Positions 56,338-64,000 of a stretch of DNA of 64,000 nt are shown here, piece by piece. A program made the position numbers and the translations under genes. Source of the stretch: Sepioteuthis lessoniana (taxonomy: Eukaryota; Mollusca; Cephalopoda; Myopsida; Loliginidae); NCBI GenBank assembly GCA_963585895.1, contig OY757917.1, positions 100,393,601 through 100,457,600 on the forward strand, given 5' to 3'. The notes below the pieces were generated by a model. That model made no database searches. It was not told the origin of the DNA and was given only the letters and a program-made list of their open reading frames with translations. How positions within the stretch are numbered: the first letter of the stretch is position 1; the number at the start of each line of letters is the position of its first letter.

Positions 56338-56690
56338 TCGTGAATTGAATTACTACGCACGACCAGAAAACCCGGCGAACACTTACACACGACATAGGGA
56401 AACACGGGACATCTGTTTCGACCTGATTAGGTCTCATCAGCAGTGTATACCATGATCTCCATCCCTGGATATCGAACCAGCGACCACAGATTGCAGAGCT
56501 GAAACACTACAACTGAGCCAACAGACCATATCGCACGGAAGTGACGTCAAATCAACTAGTCATAGTAATTGCGTGGCCAATTAACTTGAATATGTCTTGT
56601 AAGTTACATCCGTACTCTTTACAGAGGACATGGTCACTTCCAGGGCCACGTCTTCCCAAGAGGATTAGAAATACGCATCGGCGTAATTAT
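56338..56690 (-). mobile_element. SINE D
   Basis: 'gaaaacccggcgaacactta', 'tttcgacctgattaggtctc', 'tatcgaaccagcgacc' (box B complement), 'actgagccaacagacc' and 'gggccacgtcttcccaagag' form the reverse of 59985-60310. A TGACGTCA word lies at 56542-56549. Confidence 0.75.
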
Positions 56691-56735
56691 TATGACTTCA
56701 AGGGCAAAGATTCTTATCTAATACAATTAGATTGA

Positions 56736-57371
56736 TTAAATATCAATTCTTCGCACACAGTTAAATGGTTTCAAGTATGGCTATTTAGTAGTAATAATTT
56801 TAGAAAATATCAAAAATTTGTTTATACGCAGTTGAAGGTTTTGAAGCATTGGTATCTAATGCAAATAGTTTGATTAAATATCATTTCTTCGCACACAGTT
56901 AAATGGCTTCAAGAATAGTAAATGATTAAGCAGGGTTGACCTATACATGGGACTCTAACAGATACTACCACTTCAGGTCAGAGTAGACCAGGTATTAACA
57001 GGAATGAAGGGATACATCACATTTCCCAAAACTCCTGGACTGGAGCCTCGTTTTCAGATTATTCAGTGTCATATCAAACACACTCGGTTGTGGGGGTTAT
57101 CTTACTCCTTTTCAAAGATGCAGTCGGCGTATTCAGTAGCCCAATTCGACTGTGCCATGCTGGAAAACTGCAAATAATTTGTAAAGCAATTACTAAAGCA
57201 GGTGGTGGTTTTATTGACAAAAACAAAATATAAAAGAATGATAATCATTTATTGTTAAGTCCATATTTCTTTTATAAAATAAAAGAAAATATTATCTTTT
57301 ACTTAAAAATAATACAAATCAATTTCTTTTAAGGAGTTCTATTAAGAAATGCGGAGTGGCTCCAGACTTTT

Positions 57372-57373
<2 letters not shown>
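56736..57373 (-). repeat. Repeat C body and head joined to a Tc1-type end (copy 2)
   Basis: 56736-56935 is the repeat C body. 56936-57165 is the head and 57166-57373 the Tc1-like end. The part from 56936 on matches 53826-54273, including the junction 'tgccatgctggaaaactgca'. Confidence 0.75.
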
Positions 57374-57374
<1 letters not shown>

Positions 57375-57436
<62 letters not shown>

Positions 57437-57441
57437 TATAA
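57375..57441. repeat. (AT)n microsatellite
   Basis: Starts directly at the end of the Tc1-type terminus. Confidence 0.92.
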
Positions 57442-57454
57442 TGAATATTATCCT

Positions 57455-57522
57455 TTTAAAAAGATTGTTTTGGCATTGAATAATCCATGAAGATTGATAT
57501 GCCATTAAACAAAGACACCAAA
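57455..57522 (+). mobile_element. SINE A tail fragment
   Basis: 'ggcattgaataatccatgaa' and 'gattgatatgccattaaac' form the tail stem-loop. The head is absent. Confidence 0.7.
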
Positions 57523-57564
57523 CATTTTTTGCTTATTTAAGTTGGGTTCTTATATGCTGCAAAT

Positions 57565-57568
<4 letters not shown>

Positions 57569-57619
<51 letters not shown>

Positions 57620-57699
57620 CCAAAAATGTTTGGATTCTTTGTTTAATAACATATCAACCTTCGTGGGTTATTTAATGACAGAGCAATCCTTGTAGCAGG

Positions 57700-57731
<32 letters not shown>

Positions 57732-57738
57732 CGTATAC
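57569..57738 (-). repeat. (AT)n, SINE A tail, (AT)n
   Basis: (AT)n at 57569-57618. An inverted SINE A tail at 57625-57690 ('taacatatcaaccttcgtgg'). (AT)n again at 57701-57731. Confidence 0.75.
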
Positions 57739-57784
57739 GTATGGTAAATGTTTATTAGGTTTTATATATATTTATCTCTTGGTA

Positions 57785-57882
57785 TGGATGGTTATCAGCC
57801 ACATATTGAGCTCGCTCCAAATTATACCGCATTTGGTCTGTCATAAACCCACCAAGTGAGATAGTGACAACCATACACTGTT
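57785..57882 (-). repeat. Short interspersed repeat H, inverse copy
   Basis: Reverse of 44576-44672 ('aaattataccgcatttggtc'). Confidence 0.75.
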
Positions 57883-57892
57883 ATATATATAT

Positions 57893-58050
57893 ATTAGAAT
57901 AGCAGTTAGTAGAGCACTATTGTGAGTTCTAAAAAAGGACGTATTCCTCTTTATTACTTGCGTTTGTCATGGAGTTCTCTGATGAGATGTGACCTCAAAA
58001 AATCCTTTTTTAGAATATATAATGTATGCTCTACTTAAAGCTATTCTAAC
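57893..58050. repeat. Inverted-repeat miniature element
   Basis: Arms 57893-57939 ('ttagaatagcagttagtaga...') and 58004-58050 are near-complementary over ~46 bp, with a 64-base interior. A MITE-like fold; no coding capacity. Confidence 0.8.
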
Positions 58051-58070
58051 ATTTTGGATGCATCACAGAA

Positions 58071-58096
58071 CACACACACACACACACACATTCACT

Positions 58097-58162
<66 letters not shown>
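58071..58162. repeat. (CA)n(AT)n microsatellite
   Basis: Long (CA)n with one interruption ('ttcactct'), followed by (AT)n. Confidence 0.93.
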
Positions 58163-58163
<1 letters not shown>

Positions 58164-59020
58164 CCTCTATCGGTTAAGTTTTGTACCTTATTATATAATT
58201 TGTTTTGTTTTATCTTTGATGCTTTTGTTTTAAAATACTTCACGTTTCTTAAATATTGATTTGGTAAGAACAGAAACCTTATCGTAAATTGATCATAGTA
58301 AAGTCATGCATCAGTGTACTTTTTATATACCAATGTCGTAGCATACTTTCTTTTTTTTCCGTTTTTTTTTTCAAAAAGTCACATTTATCAAATCAAAATT
58401 GTCGGCACATATGTTTCTTTTGTGTATCATTGCATTTAAGTGTGTTCATTTTAAAATCTATTTTATGTTCTGCTGTTCTTTTCTCTAATTTTTTGTGTAT
58501 TAATGAATAAATAAATGAATAAATAGATGATGCGCTTCTCTTCCTCTTGTCACGTGTAGACTTCGTTTTTTTTTGTGAAATAAAATTTCATTTCTGATGA
58601 AGATATTCTTATAGGGAAACATGTCAATTTGATTTTTTTTCCTTTCTTTTCTTATTCCATGTGATTTTATTCCAAACCCATGTCGTCAAATGGCAGAAGG
58701 AAAAGCTAGTGACAGCTGGTGGGATGCAAAACTATCAAGTCACAAAGAACTGGAATACAAGCCCTCAAATGTTGGGGGAGAGTATAACATCATAATGTCA
58801 AAGAACAATGCACAGCTATCTCATTAGAACTAGTCACTTGTGTCGATAACGGTGTAAATCTCATACCGAGATTGCAAATCATTTGAATAGGCCCAGATTT
58901 AGGAGTTCTCTTCAGCACACACGTTACCTTTTGGTATCGATACAGGTTACCTGTTTAAAAATAGTCGTTTAAACTTGAACTATGTAGCATGTTACCTGAA
59001 CTTTCCTATGAAGTTATTGT
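58163..59020. other. No gene seen
   Basis: AT-rich to 58660, then mixed sequence. No motif recognised. Confidence 0.4.
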
Positions 59021-59480
59021 AATATAATGGCCGAGGGATTTCGTTTTATATATCTTGCCTTTGGGTTTAGTTAGGCTGAGAACCTTTCGGCTCAGCACAT
59101 GGTTTAGTTAGGTGCAAACTTGAGCGCAGGTGTTAACGCGCGCGGGGGTGGATGTGTCATTCACAGACGTCAAAATAAAAATCCCAGGACCAGGGGATGT
59201 GAATGACGTCATACACCGGAAGCGTGTGTGGAGGATTTTTAGAGGGATTTGAAAAAAGTCAGTGAGTTGAGTTGAGAACTAGACACCGAACGAGAAGAGT
59301 CGACTTTCGGGGCTCACAGAAGCTAAACGAATTTGTGCGCTCCGGGTGCCGCACGAGATGGGGTGGGGGCAGATGGAAAAGCCAGAATAGAAAGAATGTG
59401 TATCTCTCTCCTGATGTCGAAGAACCTTTAAACTAAAAGGTAATAAAAAGTTTCGTACCTGAACTAAGAAATCGTAAGTG
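59021..59480 (+). promoter_or_regulatory. CpG-containing promoter-like or LTR-like block
   Basis: A TATA-like 'ttttatata' lies at 59045-59052. Next are a G+C- and CpG-rich stretch ('gttaacgcgcgcgggggtgg', 59131-59150), a perfect cAMP-response-type palindrome TGACGTCA at 59204-59211, and a consensus splice donor GTAAGT at 59474-59479. The arrangement would suit a first exon with promoter, or the LTR of a retroelement. No second LTR, primer site or downstream ORF is visible. Speculative. Confidence 0.25.
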
Positions 59481-59984
59481 TTTTTCGTGTTTCGAGATTC
59501 CTATGTTTTATGTATATATGTTATGAACATTCTATGTGTGTTTCACGTATCCGTATCATGGGTGCGTTACATTATCATTTCGTCATGAAACTCAAATCAA
59601 TATTACTAAATGAATTATTCACTGTAACGATTTTGTACGCTGACTTCACTCGTGGATTTCAAGTAAATTCTATTCTCGTGCACGTTCAGTGTCATAGTGT
59701 CAATTTATTTCAAATTTTACATCTTCGAATTAATGTGTAGCAGAAGGAATTTTCGTATTTTGGTTTGGCACGTAATTTAATTCGACACATAATTTCACCC
59801 AATCAGGATGACTTATCCTATTCAACCCGGAGCATCTTTCCGGGCAGCACAAACTGGGGAAAAGCCGTCAAACATTCTCTTTGGCAGAACAACTCCGTTC
59901 TGTACAGACGTCTACCGTCTGCTCTCCAATAGCAGCAGCAGTTGGGCACCATGAGGGAAGCAGCCTAATTATATATATATATAA
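59481..59984. other. No gene seen
   Basis: Mixed sequence; a short (AT)n at 59970-59982. No motif. Confidence 0.4.
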
Positions 59985-60310
59985 TTCATAACTACGACTT
60001 GGGAAGACGTAGCCCCGGAGGTGGCCGTGTCCACTGTAGGGAATACGTACCTATAAAAAAAGACGCATTAGGTCAAGTGGTCGCACAATTTACCATGACT
60101 TGTTAATTCGGCATCGGTTATATGTGGCATGAACCGGTGGCCCAGTGGTAGAGTTTTGGCTTTTGCAGACTGTGGTTATTGGTTCGATCTCCAGAGGTTG
60201 AGATCACGGTGTGCACTGCTGATGAGACCTAATAAGGTCGAAACAGCTGTTCAGTGCTCCGTATGTCGCATGTAGGTGTTTGCCGGATTTTCTTGTCATG
60301 GTAATTTCTA
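59985..60310 (+). mobile_element. SINE D
   Basis: 'cgacttgggaagacgtagcc', then tRNA-like 'ggtggcccagtggtagagtt' (box A) and 'ggttcgatctcc' (box B), then 'tgatgagacctaataaggtc' and 'gtgtttgccggattttcttg'. Inverse copy at 56338-56690. Confidence 0.78.
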
Positions 60311-60341
60311 ACATAATATATATCAATTCCTCCATTCAAAA

Positions 60342-60352
<11 letters not shown>

Positions 60353-60405
<53 letters not shown>
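60353..60405. repeat. (AT)n microsatellite
   Basis: About 26 AT units. Confidence 0.93.
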
Positions 60406-60415
60406 TGGTAGTGTT

Positions 60416-61070
60416 CTCTGGGTTAGTGGTAATGATGCAATGGCACCAAAACCATGCCTGGCCCTACAGTTATCATCTGATGAAGAGTTTAAGGGTTGCA
60501 CAGCGTCCGTTTTGCTTACGGCAGCATATGCAAAAATTATTATGATATATGAATATACTGTTTGCATGCTCTGGGTTAGTGGCAATGATGCAATGGCCCC
60601 GAAACTATCCTTGGCTCTACAGTCATCCGATTAAGATTTTGTGGGCTGCAAAGCTGTTGTTTTGCTTACAGCATGTGTAAAAATTATTATAAATAAAGTT
60701 GGCGATCGTAGTCGAGGGTGACCAGAAGGCTCCCTTTTCAATAGCTACTACACCAAGGTGTAGGGGAGGGCGCTAGTCCTTTCCCTGGATTGCTCCACTT
60801 TACCCTTGATACGTACCTTATATCACTGAGTGTTAAACAAGGAGGTATCAAGTAACATCTTTAAAGTCTTTGGTATGACGCGACCTGGGATTGAACCCAG
60901 GTCTCCCGGACCATTGGCGAATGCTCTGGGTTAGTGGTGATGCTACAATGGCACCGAAGCCATCCCTGGCTCTACAGTCATCATCTGATGAAGACTTTGT
61001 GGGGTGCACAGCTGTTGTTTTGGTTATAGCAGTGTGTGTAGATAAGGTTATTATCTGCGTGTGGGTGGGC
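60416..61070 (+). repeat. 153-bp (51-codon) tandem repeat, about three units, split by a SINE
   Basis: Units begin 'ctctgggttagtggtaatga' at 60416, 60569 and 60924. The first two are exactly 153 bp apart, so reading frame is preserved. The frame gives 'LWVSGNDAMAPKPCLALQ', 'SSDEEFKGCTASVLLTAAYA' in unit 1, and 'ATMAPKPSLALQSSSDEDFV', 'GCTAVVLVIAVCVDK' in unit 3. Unit 2 has a 3-base deletion and then a stop. I recognise no protein family; the open frame may be chance. Confidence 0.7.
60691..60923 (-). mobile_element. SINE E inserted in the 153-bp repeat
   Basis: 'aaagttggcgatcgtagtcg', 'tgtaggggagggcgctagtc', 'tgggattgaacccaggtctc' (box B complement) and 'ggaccattggcgaatgctct'. It is the reverse of the copy at 45966-46224. 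Confidence 0.85.
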
Positions 61071-61506
61071 ACACGCGAGCACTGATACAAAGCTTTTCTT
61101 TATATGAATCAAGAATATAAGCGTGAGGCGACTGGTGAGGTTCGAACTCACTACAGTCGTTTGATAACCATTGCTCCATAGCATGACACTCTACATATTT
61201 ACAAAGATTAATTTATTCTGCACAAAGGCCCAAATGTAGAGCACCTGGTGACCATCGTGTGCACTAGCGAACTGGTCGGTAAGAAAAATGTACTATTATA
61301 CAGGTAAAAAAAGGATTGAAATGGTGTCACGGCACCAAAAATCTTTTTTTTAGCTAATTTGAGGTCGCTGAATCTGAAAAAAGACCTTACTTTTTGTTGG
61401 CTAGCTCCCATTATAGCAGAAAAAATGCCTCATTTTGGGAAAAAAAGCTTTTTTCTCATTTGCTTTCTGTATATATGATATCGACCGATGGGAATATTTC
61501 TCAAAG

Positions 61507-61567
61507 TAAAATCGTAGAAACCTCTCAATTCATATTTAATATGAACTGAGAGGTTTCTACAATTTTA
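61507..61567. other. ~29-bp hairpin
   Basis: 'gtagaaacctctcaattcat' and 'atgaactgagaggtttctac' pair with one or two mismatches across a loop of a few bases. It lies on the 3' side of the minus-strand relic at 61680-62560. Confidence 0.85.
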
Positions 61568-61679
61568 CAAACAAATATTGGTCTGATTATTGAAAAATAC
61601 TATTTTTGCCATAACAATCAAACTCTAAGTCTTCAAAAATAATACGATGAAATATACCAAGACTAACAAGTATTTTCAT

Positions 61680-62560
61680 CAAATCATTTTATAAACGAAA
61701 AGCAGAAATAAAACCTTCGTTACTATAAGAACTATGGTAAAAAATTCTCTTTCTTCATTGTCTGTCATGTTCAATATTATTAAGTCCCTTTTGATACTCC
61801 AACAGAAGTCAGCCATCATTCGTTTGTTCCACCATCCCTGGTTGCATTCTTCCATTGTTTTAATATCCGGATGGAATCGTTTTCTTTGCTCATCACTCAC
61901 ATCACTGCAATTATCCGGAATTTATTCTCGATGGATATATAAAAAATGAACCTTAATACTTATATTAGTGCCTGTGTCCTGTAGACTTTTCAACAGGTTT
62001 TCTCCTAACTCCTTGCAGTTTTCGGCCCGGCGATTATCTTAGAATTTTTTCACCACGTCAACAAATAATGTTCAAGTGCGCAATTCCAACTCATTCATTG
62101 AATTAATAAATTCATCGTCTTTAATGAGTTTCCTGATGTTATGATGAAACCATTTTTATGATGTTCATCATGTACAATGGAATCGGTGTATTCAGTTGGG
62201 ATGTCTTTACTGGGAATTTCTTTCCAACTGTCAAAACAAAAGCTCTCAATGTGCTTGGGTTTCTTCGGTAGTGAAGGGACAAAAGTGATGGGATGAATTT
62301 ATGAATATCAAACAGAAGATTTTAGGGTTTCATTAATTATCAGGTTTACTGATAATAATTTGAATTTTGGTGATAAATAGGAAAAATTCGATACTTTCAT
62401 TTTAGATTTTTTGACTAAAAACACTTTTTTCTTATAAATATAGTTTATTTCAGGTGGCTGACATAAATCACTCGGCCAACCTGAAAACAGATCGGTTTCT
62501 ACGACCTTTATTGACTAAATTTGCGATCAGCCAAGATCGTAAGTTGATCCTTTTTCGAAA
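61680..62560 (-). pseudogene. Relic of an uncharacterised multicopy protein family
   Basis: Minus strand, in shifting frames: 'KKPKHIESFCFDSWKEIPSK', 'DIPTEYTDSIVHDEHHKNGF', 'FINSMNELELRT', 'NRRAENCKELGENLLKSLQD', 'TGTNISIKVHFLYIH', then an open stretch 'SDEQRKRFHPDIKTMEECNQ', 'GWWNKRMMADFCWSIKRDL' (61679-61900). From memory this resembles uncharacterised proteins present in many copies in arthropod, cnidarian and cephalopod genomes, with a 'SDEQGERFHQDI...MADYCW' signature, which suggests an unclassified mobile element. I cannot assign a function. At least four frame breaks. Confidence 0.5.
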
Positions 62561-62724
62561 AAGAAGCAAAAACGGGTGTTAACTATGAAAAACTAAGGTC
62601 AATTTTGGAATCAGTTGCATCAAATTATAAAAAAAAACATCTTTTGTTTCTCGGCATCAAAAATCAAGTTGACAAGTGTTATAAATGTGCATACTGCTTA
62701 TAAATTATTTATGTGAAGACATAC

Positions 62725-62726
62725 AT

Positions 62727-62783
<57 letters not shown>

Positions 62784-62813
62784 TGTGTGTGTGTGTGCAG
62801 TGTATTTCTAAAG

Positions 62814-62894
<81 letters not shown>
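62725..62894. repeat. (CA)(AT)n(GT)n...(CA)n(AT)n microsatellites
   Basis: (AT)n at 62736-62780, (GT)n to 62797, (CA)n at 62816-62875 and (AT)n to 62894. The Tc1 element begins in the last (AT)n. Confidence 0.93.
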
Positions 62895-64000
62895 GTGTAT
62901 CACAAAAGTGAGTACACCCCTCACATTTCTGCAGATATTTAAGTATATCTCTTCATGGGATAAAACTGAGAAAATGACACTTTAACACAATGAAAAGTAG
63001 TTTGTATGCAACTTATATAACAGAGTTAATTTATTTTCCCCTCAAAATAACTCAAAATATAACCATTAAAAGCTAAACCCCTGCCTACAAAAGTGAGTAC
63101 ACCCCTAAGAAACTACACCCCTAAATGTCCAAATTGAGTACTGCTTGTCATTTTCCCTCCAAAATGTCATTTGACTCATTAGTGTTACTAGGCCCATGTG
63201 TGCATTGGGAGCAGGTGTGTTCAAATTTGTAGTGCAGCTCTCACACTCTCTTATACTGGTCACTGAAAGTTCCAACATGGCACCACATGACAAAGAACTC
63301 TCTGGGGATCATGTTGCGCTACATGAAGATGGCCAAGGCTACAAGAAGATTGCCAACACCCTGAAACTGAGCAGCAGCACAGTGGCTAAGATCATCCGGT
63401 GTTTTAAAAGAGCGGGGTCTCCTCAGAACAGGTCTCGGGTAGGTCGTCCAAAGAAGCTCATCGCACGTGCTGAGCGTCACATCCAAATGCTTTCTTTGAA
63501 ATATCAGCGTAGGAGTGCTGTCAGCATTGCTGCAGAGATTGAAGAGGTTGGGGGTCAGCCTGTTAGTGCTCAGACTATACGCCGCACTCTACATGAAATT
63601 GGTGTGCATGGCTGTCATCCCAGGAGAGAGCCTCTTCTGAAGACGATACACAAGAAATCCCGCAAACAGTTTGCTGAAGATATGTCAACAAAGCACATGG
63701 ATTAATGGAACCATGTCCTATGGTGTGATGAGATGAAGATTAATTTGTTTGGTTCCGATGGCTTCAAGCATGTGTGGCGGCGACCAGGTGAGGAGTACAA
63801 CGATAAGTGTGTCATGCCTACAGTCAAGCATGGTGGTAGGGATGTCATGGTCTGGGGCTGCACGAGTGCTGCAGGTGTTGGAGAGTTACATTTCATTGAT
63901 GGAAACATGAACTCCAACACGTACTGTGAAATATGCAGCAGAGCATGATCCCCTCCATCTGGATCTGGGTCGCTGGGCAGTGTTCCAGCATGACAATGAC
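62893..64000 (+). mobile_element. Tc1-type transposon with IR/DR end, cut by the window edge
   Basis: The 5' end starts around 62893 ('agtgtatcac') in a TA-rich target. Two perfect 18-bp direct repeats 'caaaagtgagtacacccc' lie at 62903-62920 and 63088-63105, the IR/DR arrangement known from several vertebrate Tc1 elements. A long 5' UTR leads to the transposase start at 63277. The other end lies outside the window. Confidence 0.88.
63277..64000 (+). pseudogene. Tc1 transposase, N-terminal two thirds, disrupted
   Basis: The start 'MAPHDKELSGDHVALHEDGQ' fits Tc1 transposases, though it appears a few residues short after 'ELS' (inference from family memory). A first helix-turn-helix at ~15-45 has 'GYKKIANTLKLSSSTVAKII'. 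'GRPKKLI' is the GRPR-like linker, and the second HTH runs to 'SAQTIRRTLHEIGVHG'. A TAA stop at 63703-63705 interrupts 'STKHMD', but the frame resumes: 'WNHVLWCDEMKINLFGSDGF' has the first catalytic Asp, and 'RDVMVWGCTSAAGVGELHFI' follows. Frameshifts occur near 63930 and again near 63955. 'VFQHDND' with the second Asp lies at the very end. Not functional as read. Confidence 0.88.

Noticed and set aside
62797..62815. 'cagtgtatttctaaagtca' resembling a second Tc1 end
   Set aside because: The match is limited to about 8 bases at the start, inside microsatellite sequence.

Overview
The window reads as non-coding, repeat-saturated nuclear DNA of a metazoan. I infer a cephalopod (Octopus-like) mollusc. 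The reasons are the very high density of several tRNA-derived SINE families, eight or more copies of one RTE-like LINE with a (TGA)n tail, long (AT)n, (GT)n, (GA)n and (TTTC)n microsatellites, and AT-rich unique sequence between them. No host protein-coding exon, rRNA or genuine tRNA gene could be supported. The species call is an inference from memory of repeat families and was not searched.

Layout. 0.3-1.1 kb: composite repeat 'C'. 3.2-7.0 kb: a decayed minus-strand LINE (endonuclease to reverse transcriptase) carrying two nested SINEs, with a second near-identical copy of its 3' end next to its 5' end. 7.4-8.0 kb: two LINE tails ending in (TAA)n. 11.8-17.5 kb: RTE copies in both orientations, one split by a SINE with a target-site duplication, plus foldback sequences beside (AT)n tracts. 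17.9-29 kb: mariner tails, repeat C copies, a (CCTA/CCAA)n field and a mariner-like transposase remnant. 29.6-36 kb: SINEs, a ~750-bp near-perfect foldback, and RTE and LINE tails. 37.8-42.0 kb: a highly diverged ~70-105-bp satellite field interrupted by an RTE and a young SINE. 42.4-50.3 kb: a G+C-rich block, repeat C, SINEs, the longest RTE copy and a higher-order (TTTC)n minisatellite. 51.2-52.1 kb: a Penelope-like GIY-YIG endonuclease fragment between ~160-bp inverted repeats. 53.8-57.4 kb: duplicated Tc1/repeat-C units surrounding a complete IS630/Tc1-superfamily transposon with an intact 365-aa ORF. 59.0-59.5 kb: a CpG-rich promoter- or LTR-like block. 60.4-61.1 kb: a 153-bp (51-codon) tandem repeat split by a SINE. 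61.7-62.6 kb: a remnant of a multicopy protein family. 62.9 kb to the end: a truncated Tc1 element with IR/DR ends that closely resembles vertebrate Tc1 elements.

The elements interact mainly as hosts and parasites of one another. SINE tails share a stem-loop with the larger repeat C, and SINEs are nested in LINEs, satellites and tandem repeats. The most interesting items are the IS630-like transposon whose only long ORF has lost one catalytic aspartate, the Penelope endonuclease cassette, the Tc1 element as a horizontal-transfer candidate, the SINE foldback, and the diverged satellite field. The labels SINE A to G and repeat C are local names used only here.
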